A DNA stretch of 64,000 nt from Syngnathus acus (Eukaryota; Chordata; Actinopteri; Syngnathiformes; Syngnathidae). This document shows, in pieces, positions 11,301-26,300 of this stretch; position 1 is the first letter of the stretch; each line of letters starts with the position of its first letter. Location: NCBI RefSeq assembly GCF_901709675.1, contig NC_051103.1, positions 6,433,501-6,497,500 on the forward strand. Reading direction: 5' to 3'. Both the position numbers and the translations under genes were made by a program. The notes below the pieces were generated by a model. The model was not told the DNA's origin, did no database searches, and was given only the letters and a program-made list of their open reading frames with translations.

Positions 11301-14300
11301 TCCAGAAATGAATAACTTAAGTCGACGACAAAAGGCCAGAACCGAATGGCTAAAAGCAATTAACGAGTGATTTTGTGGAGAACACAAGCTGGAGCCTTTC
11401 ATTGGTGCGATAAGCGAGCGCACGGGCCGCATTAATATGCAATTTGATTCATTTGGCCAGCGAGCGCGGGAATTATCTGGCCTGCCCAAGAACGGCCGTG
11501 CCCTCCTTTCAGGAAAACACGCCGACCCTCCTCGGAGACCTTAGCGGGTCACTTTGGGCTTTTTATTCTTGCGTCACAGTGTGCTCCCGCAGGCCCCCAT
11601 CCGTTTGGGCAAAAATTGGGCAAGCACGAGTAGGTTAAAAAAAAAAAATAATAATTCAAGTGGTGCTCACATTCCACAGCGATAAGACGTATCTTGAGAA
11701 TTCTTTGCTTTCAGGTAGGGAACCAAAAGAGTGAAATTCTTATCGGGTGTCTTTAGAGGAAATGAGTCCAACTCAAATCCTTGAGCCCGCAAGTCATTTT
11801 TCTAAGTTGAGGAATTAGCAAAGCTTCTTGTGTAAGCAAAGGGTAATCGTATTAAAACGATGCATGAGGTGTTGATTGAGCTCTTGGAGGGGAGCCGTCT
11901 TTTCAGTGGAGAAGAGAATCAACGTGGTCAAAAAGTCACACGGGCGCAAAGTATAAAAGCTCATTATCCCATCCAGCGGGCTCCATTCAAACTAAGTGCG
12001 TGCAAAGTACACATTTGCATAATTGACACTCGCACGTACTTGTGGAAGCACTTTTGCATTTTCAAACTGCAGCCTTGCAAAATACTGGTGCAAAGACGAC
12101 CGGCTTGAAGTACAAAAATGCAAATGTAAAAATATTTATTTGAATGCAGCAAAGTGTGCAGATTTGACATCAAAGTCGGTTTTGTTTTTTAATGTAGGCA
12201 ATTTAAAAAAATTAAAACTAATGAAATACTAAAGATTTTTTTTTAACAAATTAAAACTAATAAAAAAATCAAATGAAATACTAACAAAGAAATAAAAACT
12301 AATTCTGAGGAAAATTCAGGGTCATTATTTGACCTCACATTTTAGTGGGCCGTAAACACAAAGTTCGACACTGGCTCCAAACATCTTTGACCGTATGCCG
12401 CCGTCTCGTGAAGCGAAATGTCAGCGCCCCCACCGACCGGGTCAGCGCCGACGTCCTGCTCTGCGGCATTTACAGCTGTTGTCGCTTCTTACCTTTGTCC
12501 GCGCTCGTGATCCAACACCCGTCACGTGACCTCCATGCAAATTACACAAACGAGGCGAATAGAAAAATCTCATCGCATCCATAATGGCTGAACTTTGATT
12601 CTGCTGAACTGTTTATTTTGATACGGGAGCTGAAGGGCAGTGACCAACACCGACCGAGGTCCCCAAAAAAAAAAAAATGACAGCGGCCCATCTGCACGCA
12701 ATCATTATTTCCCCCCACTTTAATTCTTTAGACTGGCACGATTCTCAGTCAGGATTTAAATTCATGGATCAATTAGTGGCGCTTGCCGATGATCAATGTC
12801 AGTCCTTGTCAAATTAGTCCTGGTTGAATTTGGAGGGCACTTACTTCTCGGCGCCGCGACGCCCAGCAGGTCTGCTTGATTTTCCACACCACGGCTGCCA
12901 CCAGCAGAAGCGACAGGAAACAACTACAAGGAGACAAAAATGTTACCATTGAAAATGTTTTCTTCGCTGTATATTGATCGAAGCATAATTGCTGAATCAG
13001 CCAGTTCATCTGGGATGTTCCGCCCCATGGTATTGGTCGTTAAGAAGCTAATTGGTGAGTCTCTAAATCACGTGTCGACACTAATGTCCAAGTTACATGG
13101 CAATGTGAGTCTACGGGGACAAAGATAATCTACTTCCTGTAATTCGAGCAACAAGCCCCCGTCTTCGGGGGCCGTCATCTGCTTTCAGCTCGGACGCATT
13201 ACCGATTCGGACCCGATGAACTCGCGGTTGATATTGTAAGCCGAGCGGGCTATCGGGGAGATATACGGCCGGGATGGGCGTGACCGTGAGAACCGGCGAC
13301 GGGCGATGAAACGTGATCGCCCTGGCAAGGACGACAAGCGAGCGGGGTGAAGAGAAAAGGTGAAATCCGCTGGAAGCGACGGGAAACATCAAACTGCGCG
13401 TCGTCACGTTTTGCAGCGCGGGAATGCTTTCGCTCTCTTGAATAAAATAATACGGTATCAACATTGCCTTGCGTCACTTTGAAGATAAGCAGCGATGATA
13501 TTCAAATGTGGCGAGGGATCGAGTACAAACGCAAAATGCAAACAAAACAATCTTTCTCTTCAGTAAGATAAGTGGCAGCAATACGAAACCAAAAAGCGCA
13601 AAAATATTCGTATCATATTTTTGCTATAAGTAGACCAAAAGTATTTTGCAACCATTAATACGAATTGCAAACAAACTCTTTCTTCCATATGGGAGTGAAT
13701 ATATCTCTTTGACAAGTTTCCTTTGCCAGAATGCCCGAGTCGGGTTGTAATTGGAGCCGGCGGACGCGTCCGATATCTGGCTAGCAGCTTAGCGGGTGAC
13801 GGACAGGCGCCTCGGGCGACCTGACAGCCACGTACATAATATGCGAGTCCGTCACACAACAAGCTCACCTTACACATTCATGCTTAACCTTAATAAAGCC
13901 GCGGAAAAGCTTTTTTTTTTTTTCAGCTAGAAATGAGTCGTGATTTATGAGCGTTTTAAAGACCTCATGAAACGATCAATTCGTTTAAATTTACTGCCCG
14001 GGTGAGACAAGACGTCCGTGAGGTGCATTCGGCTGACTGTTAAACAGGTGGAGGAAAAAGAAAAAAAAAAAAAAAAATCAATGAGATTAACTAAGCAAAT
14101 AAAGACGAGCAGATAAACAGCTAATCGAAAATATGAGACTCACCTGAAAAAGGTCACAAAGAACTGCACCAGGTCCATGATGCTGTTGTGTTGGGAAAAG
14201 GAAATCTGGTGGGGCAAAAAAACATAAAAAGGTCAGAAGTGAATCTGTTCCAATACTTTTGCTCATTGATGGAGCAGAAGATTTGCTGTTGGAGTTCATA

Positions 14301-17300
14301 ATTGTAATATTTCATTTCTGGGCAGGGAGGGGGGTGACAATGGCGGCTGTGTGACAAGTCATATCATGGTGACACATGATTATCTAGCGCAGACGCTTGG
14401 GAGGCATCGTGCCCTGAAAACGACAACAGCGGCCTGATGCCTTGGGGGCAAGATTGCGCAACAGGAGAATCATTTGCCGCGGCACGAGGAAAATACAAAT
14501 ATTTAGATGACGATTGTCGGAAGGAGTCAATTTGAAGACCTTAAAAAATGGAAAAAATAAATGAATGCAAAAAAAAAAAGGAATGGAGCGGGATGAGAAG
14601 CGCTGCGATACCGCTAAGACTTTCTAATAACGAGTCCAGATGGTCTGGATGGGGGTCAAAGTCATACGTTTGGGGTTAATTCGCTTTCAAGACGGATCAA
14701 TGCAATTGTTTGAGGAAAACATTTTTGGAATCGAGCGCTCTGGCAACAATTCCACTGGCTCTGCAAAATACCTTGTTGCGCTTTTTTCCAAATCAATTAG
14801 CAGATTTGGCCCTTTGGAAGGCTTTGAATTGGATTTTATTTTGTGCAAGGAAAGGAGAGACCTTCTCCCATTCTCCCAGCGGCTTTAACAACTCAGACCG
14901 CTCCATAAATAAGCTGTTGTTTGCCAGGGAATTTAATAGAAAACTATTATTGGAACACCTCGATGGATGAGGTGACCCCGTTAAGGTCCAACAATCTACC
15001 CGGCAACAGAGAGGGCGGCGACAATCAATACAACAGGAGACTAAATAATTTGCAAAAAGAAACTTTGCCATATTTAATTACGCATGTCGGAAAACTATTT
15101 TGATCTGCCAAAAAAATAAATAAAAAATGAGCGGTGGTGTTCGACCTCACTTCATTACAACGGGATTTGTTCCAAAGGCTAGCGCAGCATAAACGTTTTA
15201 TCTGCACAAATTGGATTGCTCCAAGGTCGCCAAGCAAAAAAAACAAAAAAAGCCCTTACCTGAATCTTGACGGGCCACGAAAAGTTACTGACGTAGACAT
15301 AAAAGGTGATGTTGGGGTTGGTCCTGAAGGTAAACTTCTCACAGGAGAAGCTGTCGCCGTATTCCTTGATGTTGTTCTTGGACACGATGGGCACCTCCTC
15401 GCCCGAGATGGTGCCGGCTGTAGGCCCCGAGAGTGCACAATTAGACATTTCAGACATCTTTTGTCTTCCCAAGAGTAGCAAAGGAAGCAAATGTGAGCAA
15501 TTTAATAATCCATCAGAATCTGAAACGGATTAAACGAATCCATTTGACATCTATTGGATTGTCATTTGGTAGCCACGCCGGTGTCGACGGCCTCGAGTCG
15601 TCGCGTTGACATTCCAACCCGCCGGCGGGAAATAAAAGGCAAAATCACAGCTTGAGTGCGGCGACGTGCGTTGTGTTTATCTTAATTGAAATCGCCCTCC
15701 TGCGCCGCCCAAAGGCGCTCCAGGCTCTTGTCAATTGTGGAGAGGATCGGCCGTGACTTCGCAGACAAAATATATTTGGTGAAGGAGTGAATGTGAGGGG
15801 GGGGGGCACCTAACTTCAAATATTAATAACAGCACGCTGAAAAAGGTGAAGGTGGCTGCAGAGGAGCATGGTTTTTTTTTTTTTTTTTTTTAGCGGTGGT
15901 CAGGTGGCGAGAGAGAAAGTGGCGTCGGGCGGGCTCGGGTGGAGGAGGAAGGAGATAAACACACCAGAGCTGGACGTCTGCAGTGTCCTTGCTTGTCTTT
16001 ACGCCAGCGTCCCGCAATATCCGCTAGACGTCTCACAATAAAACGCAGCGCATTTTTCTCAGCTTTAATTTAAGCTATCGGGTACTCGCAGAAGCTGCTG
16101 ATGCCAGACGCGCCGATACTTTAGGCAACAACCAGAACAAATCTGCTCATTCCTCCTCGGCGGTAGTTGGCGCTATGCTGCTACATTTGCGTTTTTTTTC
16201 AAACGCTACTTTTAAAATGTGGCCCAGCACATTGTCAAATAAAGCTGCCTCGCCTTCTCTGGCTAGCTCCTGACCGCAAATGTTTTACATTGACATGCAA
16301 ACCACGGTTAATTTAGTTTTATATTTGAATGGCAGTTAATATTAAAAAATGAGATGCATCGGTGCCACTGACATTTACTGCCCCTTCCTTTATGGCTGTT
16401 AAAATTAAGAGAGTGTTTTATTATTTTCAAGGTATTAGAACCCAAGCGGCTAACGTCTGTGTTGAATTCAAACGTTGCTTGATGGGCAAAGTTTTGAGCG
16501 CTTCAATTCGTTTCTCCCAGTACGACGCTATTTGAAGTAAATACCTGTCGATCCCACGGACCAGGTGACATTGAGGTTGAAGTTGTTGGAGGCATTAATG
16601 AACATTTCCAAGTTCTTGTTGGCCTTTGGATGAGAAACAAAATGGATAAGAAATCAGGCAAAAAAGGGAACATGAATCAGAAGGTCGCGTTGTGTCCTCG
16701 ATAAGCCGAGAATACATTTGGGGCTGCGAGTCACCGATTCGTCACGGATGGCGTTAAAATTATCAAATGACATCGGGGGCGGCCGAATAGGACTGAGTCA
16801 CTTGTCGACTCGCTTTGCGTTACCTGCTCGGGCGAGGCCATGAAGTTGATGGCCGTGTAGTGGTTATCGTCTTCTTGGATGAGACTGAAGGTGAAGTGGT
16901 AGTCGATGAGTAGATTGTCTGTTGGAGAAATGACCGAGACGCGTTATTAAAAACTTCGTGGCGCCACCTCTATGAAGAGAAAACTGAAAATATCCCAAAA
17001 ATGGTTCCGAGCAGGAGTCTGACTGATGAACACGCGTGAAATTAAAACTTGATTGTAATTATTAGATGCAATCAGGGTGGTCCAATATTCTCATCAAGTG
17101 CCCAAAAAATAATAATAAATTACACAGCAGGCTCCAAAACTCAAACAATGATTAATAAATACTGACAGAATTTTGTCATTGTTTGCTACATGAATACATT
17201 GAAGATCTTTTCATATTTTTTTTTTTTTCACCACTGCTATTTTTCACAATCATGTCCAATTATACATCCATTCAGTCTTGACCACATGATTTGATTTACG

Positions 17301-20300
17301 TTGTGCACAAAACGAGACAAACACAATGCCATCTTGCGCTCGGGTGTCCCTCAGCGTGTTCCGTCGGTAACAGAGAGGGTCGGGAGCAAGTGTCGGTGAT
17401 GCGGGGAGGTTTAAAACAGGCCCGGGGCTTGAACTTCTCGTCTTCTCATTGAGCTCGGCGTCACGCGATGGCATTTCAAAAGGGGACAAAAGCTTGGCCG
17501 AAGCTCTGTTGTCTGAAGAGTGTGACGCGAGAGGGGGGGGGGGGGGGTATATTTATATAAGATGCACCGTGAAGGGCAGCGGCTCGAGCACATCAACGTA
17601 CAAAGTGACACCATTTGGGTCACCTTTTGTTTTCCCCCCCCGAGTCCATTGTTGTATGGTGTTCCACAGGGCTCTGTTTTAGGCTTCTTTATTTGTACTC
17701 TGAAGGGTTTTTGCTCACCCTGCAAGGCCACCGAGTTCGTTTTAGGCAAACCACTAAAAGTCTTACATATGCGCTTTCAATGTGATGAGTCATCCTCTAA
17801 GGGCATAACAAGAACGTGGCCCGTGATGTAAGCGAGTGTGACACGTCGGCTCGAAAACGAGCGAAGAAGTAGGTGGGCGACTGAGTGACCCCCCCCCCCC
17901 CCCCCTCCCCTTGATTAGCTCAGATCGCTCACTCCTCGTGATGCGCTTGACATTTTCACGGCAAGTCATTCTGTCAGCGAGCAAGCGCGGCGGGTGGCAA
18001 AGCGCTAAGACGGCCCATCTGCCGCCGGCCGGGCGGGCTTCAAGTAAAGACGGCGGAAAGATCCAAGACGACGCGGCTGGGAATAATCAAGTGCGGTGGA
18101 AATGTACTCACAGTAACAGGTTCCCCTGAGTGGATTGCCAAGGTAACGGTTTTCTGAGTCACACCTGCACAGAAGAAAGGAGAATGGAGAGCCCAGATGA
18201 TTGCTGAGCACTTAGCCTCTACTGCACGCACCACTTTGGAATTTTATCAAAATTAACACGGTGACAAGAAATCCTACTGAACGGAAAAAATAATCCGCCA
18301 TGTGCCAATCGGGTGTTTTTTTTTTTTTCAACGGAATTGCACAGTATGTAAATGATTATATTTTGGGGATGCAAGTTGCAACGGCGACACGAACGTGTTT
18401 TGCATCATGCGACAACGCGGATGTTGCCGTTTGATAAGCGCGAGCAGGCGGCAAACATCTTTGCGGGGCTCCGAGCAAAACTGACTTTCATCTGCCGTTT
18501 TGGACTCGGCTCAAAAAAAAAAAAAAAAAAAGTTGAGTCATACAAACTTAAGCGGTTGGGAATTCTAAACTGAAAAGAGAGTGACAGAAATTCCAAAGTC
18601 GAGGGCGTCGGCCAATCATTCTCCGGCAATAAATTGCTGAAACAAAAATATCTCTGGATGCACTTCTGCAGTGCATTCTGGAAACACAATAAGCGTGCAA
18701 TTAACATATGGGCCCGCGTGAAATGACTCTAAAGCCGGGGCCAATTAATCTACCAACGCCACTAATGAGGGTCCTAACTCGAGGGGCTAAAATTAAAACG
18801 GGCTGTGAGGAGGAAAATAAGAGTTGCCGGACTGGCTGGCGTTTTGCCTCCGAGCCATGTTGTCATTTGACAGCGTTGTGGTTTTCGAGTCCCACCGGCG
18901 GCGGCGGCGGCGGCATCTCGCGACAAAACAGACGCACACACCATCTGAACGGCAAAGATGGAAAGCGGCATGACTAAACAGCGTCCGGCCTTTAGTCTGT
19001 CTGCGAGGACGCGAGCGATGACAGCAGTACTTGTGAGCTTTGATTGCTATCAGGGAGAGAATGTCAGACGTTTGCATCACGCTATGAATCACCGGACGTC
19101 CGTTTTTGGCTGTTCGGGAAAGGAAGTGAAGAACCACTGCAAGCAAACTCTATTTTGGACGTTTTCAACTGAGTCATCCGTCAGAATGAATCGTATGTTA
19201 ACTCCAGTGAATCATACCGTATTCCCGTTCAAGAGAATCGAATCATAATTCGATTCAACCGAATCTTTTCTTTCGTGAATCGTACTGTATTTCCATTCGA
19301 GAAAGTCGGATCAGATTTGAGCGAATCCTAATTCGATTCAACCGAATCGTGTCTTTTGTTTTGCAAGTTTGAACGAATCGGTTGGCTTGTTTTCAGAGCG
19401 ACTCCCCGAAACCAAGGGCGAGCGCGAGAGAAAACAAAATAGACGGACGATACAGAGCCTCAATTATGAGCGGGAACATATGGCACCCCCCCCACCACCT
19501 ACGCATGGCTCCTTCCATCTATACAAGCTTTTCATTTAATGCCCCACAGTACATTCAGAAGTCATGGCCGTGACATAACGACATTTTGACCTGCTAGATG
19601 GCTTATTATTATGATTATTATTATTATTACATAGCATCCACGTGCGCCGCAATGTGCTAAGAGAGCGTTGGAGCTTGCGAATCTCCATTACGGCCGCGCA
19701 TCGGGGTGTCACGGAGCTTGTATTTTATGCGCGCTTAGGACGATAAGGCGCAATCAAAGGGTCATAGAGGAGATTGCGTGCGGGAGGGCGGGCGGCCCGC
19801 TGAGCCGCAAAGGCGACGCTCCGTTACTACCACAAAGGTGGCACTTATGAAGCATTAAGGGCAACGCCGCTCGTATTTCCATCGAGCGTACGAACCACTT
19901 GGCTACTCGACATTCACGAAATTCTAACTGGTTCGGTGTTGGTTATTTCGGGCGCAGAGTTTGACATTGTAAACACAAGCGGCTTTCAATTTGTTATGCT
20001 GCCCCCCCCCCCCCCACTTGCTTGTGGGTAGCTTTTAGCGGCCAAATGACAAATAGAAACGGATGCACGGCGTGGAACTAAATGCATGCTTTCAGAGTAT
20101 TAAGTGACATGATCGACATCATATCCAAGCGGCCGAGCTACTAAAAGGTCAAGCAAGCGTCTGGCTGGCTGTTTAACAGGCAAGGGAAAAAAAGACGCCG
20201 CCACGCGCTTTTGTGCGACGGACAAATACGTGTGGGGGGGCGAACGTATTGCGCAACTCTTATCTTAATTTCATCTCCGCCTGCACGAACGCGCACGCGC

Positions 20301-23300
20301 TCCGTCGTTACCTTGTATCTTAATTTAATCACGGCAAGTCCGAGCTGAAGGCACATGAAAACACCACTTTTTCTTTTTTTTTTTTGTACTCATGACGGCA
20401 TCTATTGTTTACAAAAACAATTCCATCTTGCGCTAATGTACCCTCACTTCGTTAGGGCGTCCATTACGCCGAGGCCCCTAATGGCGTTCGGCGCATGCAT
20501 GCGTGAACACGCGTGCAAAAAGATACAGGTTCATTTTGCAGTCTTTGTTTAAGGGGCACTTCTGAGAAGAAGCTGACAAGGGCGGCTGGTGCACAGGGGA
20601 GGGGGTGGGGGGGGGGGGGAGCGCACTGATTACAGGTAATGAGATACCGGCAATGACATCACCAAACAGCCCACCAAGCCAACTGTTAATCAATATAGCA
20701 ATTTGATTAGAGTGGAAACGGGTAATTACTTGAGCGTGCTAATGCTTGAAGGTGAAAATGCATTTGGATTTTCAAGATTAGATACCTTCGCAACACTTTG
20801 CCACCAAATAACGCTGCATGATAATCAGCGCCTTAATCCGATTGGGCAGAAATGGGACTGCGAATTGGGAAGGGAAGGCTGGGGGGCATCCGCGTGTTCT
20901 CTGTTCCTGGCTTAATTTTAATTTGATAATCAGTAATGGGCAGGAGGAAAGGTCCCAAATCTGGTAGGTGGGCAGATCCCGCCCGCCGCTAAATGGCTCG
21001 CCATTGGCCTGCTGGTGTCTGGTCTGCTTGGTCATTTGTAGCAATTGTTAGCCACCTGCTACAAGGGACATTTTTCAGTTCATTTGTGGCTTGCTTGTAT
21101 TTTGTTCCAATAGAAAAACACACCGTGGAGCGAATCGTTTGAATCCGCAAAATGAATCAAATGACTCTCCGACACTTTGCAAAACGCCCGAGTCTGCATT
21201 TTTTGCAGATTTTCTCCAAACAAGCCGAATTTGATCACATTGTATGAATTTGCATGAGCCGTTAAAAAGCCCTCGGCATCCATTTTGCTTACAAGTTGGA
21301 AAGCGGACGGCTAAGTGGGCGATGGTCCTCCCACACCTTGGGGGGAGAATTGACCCTGTCAGCAGTAATCATGCTGGAGGTGCACTTTCTGATCAACACC
21401 ACACTCCAGTTTTCGCTTTTCCAGCACTAAGAAAAAAAAAAAGAATCCAACTTGGAAGGGCAGCTGATCTCTTAAGGTCAGACCATCACCGCTTATGACT
21501 GAGCCATAAAAAAAAAAAAAAAAGTCTTGAGTCACAATTAGATGCAAATGAAGCCGAGAGGTTCCGCTTCCAATACGAGTGCTGCTCTTGTCGCTTTCAA
21601 CTTTGGTGATGCAATTAGGAGGAAAAGGTGAGTGAAAGTCAGCGGGCCTTAATGTGATCCAAATCCCATTAATTCCCCCCTAATGTGTGGATGCTTATCT
21701 GGAGTGTCCTCCTTCTGACTTCTCCTTGACGCCAATAATGAGTCGCCGGAACGCGAGCAGCCGACAGTTACGTTTGAACGTTAGGGTTAAAAAAAAAAAA
21801 AAAACGCTGACCTCCATTTAGTGATTTGTTTTGATGTGGCTCTATTCATCACGCCGTCTGATTTCATTAAAAGAAAAACCTGCAGGGCAGATTTGGAAAT
21901 TGCAAACTTTCAAACAGAAATATAGCGTCATTAATCATGAGGGATGAAGAAAATTCGGAATGTTCTCAACTCCTGTTTCCGCTTTCGTGATGTTACCGGT
22001 AGCTGAATGATTTTTGGGAACAGCAATCATGATTGTGTTGATAAGCAAGTGTGTGTGTGTGTGTTACTCACAGCTGGCACTGGTCCCCTTTGATGCCCTT
22101 GGTGGTGCAGAAGCACTTGCCAGTTAGCACCTGGCACATATTCGCATGGCCGTTGCACTTGCAGGCTGGATGGCGACGGATGGAGAGAATATGGAAAAGA
22201 GGAGATGAGAGCCACTCATCAGCAACAATAATCAACTCAATCATAAACTACCCCATGATGATATAAGACTCACCTTGGCATTTGCCGCCGTTGGTAGGGT
22301 CGCCGTGGTAACCGACCATGCAGGTCTGACAGTGAACGCCGGTGGTCAGGTTGCGGCACTGCTCGCACACGCTGCCGTTGGTGCACGTGCTGTGGCCGTT
22401 GCACTGACACGCTGCGTGTTAAAAGATGGACTCCGTTCAATATTTCGGACATGACAAGTGTAGGCGGCGGAGAGTCGATCCGCCAGCCCGACGGGAAGCG
22501 GGTTCCTCACCGGGGCAGTGAATGAAGGACCACTCGTAGCCTTTGTCTTTGGGGCAGACGGCGGGCTCCAGGCTCATGTCGTGGGACTGGCCCTGCTTGG
22601 CCGGCTTCTTCATGGGACCCCGGTACGAGCCCTCGGTGCAGAGCCCCTTGCCCGTGCTGCTGGGGTCGGCGCACCAGCCGCACTCGGGCTGCTCCAGGCA
22701 CTGGCCGCACGTCCGCAGACCCGAGCAGTTCTGGGCTGAGGAACAAAAAGATGTTTGAACCCGCCGGCTGCATTTCAAAAGGATTCCTGCTAAATGTTTA
22801 GCAGGTCACCTTGACGCCAACATCTGCATTGAGAAGTGGGGCTGCAGTGTGAGAGGATTTCATTCTGTGGGATTTCTCAGCCTCGGACAGATTAAGGTGC
22901 TTTCAAGTGCTGGACGGCGAGGCATTAACGCGTTATCTGTTAAGCTGTCAGAACAACAGATGTGAGAGCAGATACAAGGAGAAGTCTTTTGGTTTTTAAC
23001 GATGGGGGGGGGGGAAAGGCGTTGAAGTAGCACCTTCAGCCTGAGCTGGAAAAGGCTTCGATCCACCGGACGTTTAATTGCTGGACGAGTCGAGCGGTTG
23101 CCACTTTGGCCGCCAGACGAAAAAGCACAAATGTCGCCGCCGTCTTCGAGAGGTAGACATTGACTGAGTGCTTTTTTTTTTTTGTTCCGTTCTTTTAATG
23201 TCTCTTTATGTCAAACAAATCTCCAGCTAGTCTGCTAATGGATGTGTCGCCATGACAACACACGGCCATTTAATTGTGTTGTGACGAGCGAGCGGAGGGC

Positions 23301-26300
23301 TTTAAGTGGCAGACGGCGCAGGGACGAGGCCGTCTAAGCGCGACGGATGAAGAGGTTTTTATTATTTTATTTTTAAATCCAAAACACACGCACGCGCTTA
23401 CACAAAAAGCATGCCGGAATCAATAAGAAACACAACCGCGCGCAACCTCAGCATAGATTTTGACAGGTAAATCAATTCTGGCAAGCAAGTGAATCCCGTG
23501 CTCGGAGCCGCTGCATAAATTGGACGGCAAGTTTGACAAGGTTGCAAAAATGAAATCTTTTAGGGCTGAGACGTACAATCGTCTCATCTTTTGCTTTGAC
23601 TTTTCACAATCCCGCGAGAGGATCCGCTGTATTGTAACATTCTCGACTGCATGTCAATTTAGCTTCCATTACCTTCTCCTCACGGCCTTTAATAAACTTC
23701 TCAAAGGCCGCAAACGGCAGAGTCAATTTGCGGCTCAGCGGCCGCGAGGGAAATCAAACGGCGAGAGGGATGCTACACGCGACTAATTGGGCATAACAAC
23801 ACCTCTCAAATCCAATCACAAAACGCTGGAGTTAGTTCCCTTTTTCTTGTCCGCTGTCTTGAGCACTGACCGGGCAAGCAACAAAATCCAGAATATATTT
23901 ACAGGGGCTGGGAATTGAGCCCTGCGGAACTCCTATTTTGTTTTCGGGGTGGAGCGCTTACCCAGGCACTCTCCCGTCTGCCACTCCAGACATTGGCCGT
24001 AAGGGAAGGAGATGACATAGGCGGAGGAGTCCACGCAGCGCTGGGCGCTGCTGCACCACATGCACTCCGTGGCCTGGCTGGTGCAGTTGGAGCAGGTGGT
24101 GTGCAGCGAGCACGGCTTCTTGCAGGGCAGGCGGGAGCTCTGATTGGGGTTTCCTGCAAGAAAGAAAATTGGGCCAAATGCATTTATTTCACAGTTGACT
24201 CATCGATCAAGATTGATTTGAGGAACAATTAGCGATTCGTCGACAAATTCTGGGGTTTTTGAGTCGATGACACTCACCCGTGGCTTTTTCGCAAATGAGG
24301 CCGTGCGCCGTGGCGGTGCACGGGTTGGCCCTGAGGCCCGACACTTGCGGTTCTTCCAGGTAGGCGCAGAAACCGGAGTCGCTGGGCTCGCCAGGCAGCC
24401 AGCGCAGGCTGGTGTTGGTGAAAGGCGACATGTCCTCCCAGCCCCAGTACGACACGTTGATCTTCCTCAGGCCCACCCAAGGCAACAAGCGCTGAGGGAC
24501 ACAACGGATATTTAACACCTCAACGCCTCCACCCGCCCGACGATATTTAGAAGGCGGATAACCGCCGTGACTGTGCTGCTCTGTTGCATCGTTTAAAAAT
24601 ACATTCATTCAGAGGACTGAGAATGTCATTAAAAAAAAAAAAAAAAAAAAGGCAGGAGAAATAATTTCACAGATGATTTCTCCACTTGCCTTCCGGGCTT
24701 GAATCTCAAATGTAAAAGGGGAGGGGCGGGTGGGGTGTCAGGCTTGCGGACTGACAACAAACAACATCCCGAGGACTTGCGACAAGCAGAACCGAGTTTA
24801 AATCAGCACAGGGGTGTGATAGGGGGAGCATTAATCAGGAGAATTTGTACAATTTTTCCCTAAGGACAAAAACAGATTTATGAGTATTTATCTGGGAGAC
24901 TGTCGCTGTTTAATTGATAATCCAGACTGGGCATGCTGCAAGTGTGGAATACAAAAAGCATCCTGGGAAATGTTGAGGCTTTTTCCAACCGCTCGGTACC
25001 TACCTTGTCCAGCCGCTGCAGCTTCTTCAGCTCGTCCAGAACAAAGTCCACCTGCTTGGCGGTGGTGAGCGAGGCGATGTTGCCCTGGAGATTCTTGCAG
25101 TAGTGCTTGGCGTTGTCGTAGCTCTCGCGGCTGGAGTTGATCCGCAGGCAGGCCTCGCCCACTTGACTCCAGCCGTCGCTGCATTGTTGTGCTGACAAAA
25201 AAAAAAAAGTCAACTTTCCACCACAACTCCTCGTGCTTTGAACTCGGTGTCTTACCGGGCAGGGCGTGGCACCCGGACTGGCTCTGGTCCCACTGACAGT
25301 TGAGGTTGAGCGAGCAGCTCTTGCAGTTGGCCAGCTTGCTGCACACCCGCTCGTTGCGCACGGGGCAGGCGGTGAAGTTCCGCATGTTCTGAGATGAGGC
25401 GAGGAACACAGAAGACGTCAGGGGCGTTAAACCAAAGTTTAAAAAGCTGAGGGGCACTTTTATTTATTGATAACTCCTTGTTAGGTACTACTGAGTAAAG
25501 AGGAGCCTCGACAAAAGAAAATGGCGCTCTGGCGCCCCCTGTGGGTAGACTCACAAGAGTACAGTTGGTGTGCGCTGAGATGCACTTCTTGTCGTCGCAC
25601 CACTGGCATCCGTTGGTGTTTGCCGTGCAGCTGGTGCAATCCGAGAAGCGGTAGCAGAGCTCGTCCACGGTAGCTGAAGAAATGAGATTTCATTTTTTGT
25701 TATTAATTTCAATTAAATATGCCGTTTAAATTACTAGTAGAAGTTGACTCATTGTGATATTTATATTTACTCTAATTAAAAATATGACCTGCATGATTGA
25801 CAAAGTCTGGACTTCATCCCCACCTGGTTTTGCAGGACAAAAAGGGGCGGGGCTGATGCTGCCCGTGCTCATGCCGGCTTCCCAGGGCAGGCAGCGGCCT
25901 TTGCTCCAGATGCAGCGCACGCCCGGGCCGGCCTGAGCGCAGCCCTCCTCTGTGGGGAAAGCTCGGCAACTGGGCGGCCGATACACCAGCACGTCGTTGA
26001 GCAGGACGCCGGAGAAGCCGCCGAAGATGAACATGGACCTGGTGAGGGAAAGGCGGGTCAGGTCGGCGCGTCCTTCCGCTGTCGGAGGTTCCGCGACTCA
26101 CCCGTTGCCGACCACGGCGGAGTGTCCGAAGCGGTTGACGTCCCTGTGCAGGTCGGGCTTGGGCAGGGTCCTCCACTCGTCGCACGCTGAGAAAAAACAA
26201 CATGGAAGGGAGGATATTAGGCTGCCGTGATAATAATATATTTCAGATTGAAAAAAAAAAAAAAAAAAAGAATTTCATCATATAGCGATCCCATACCGAT

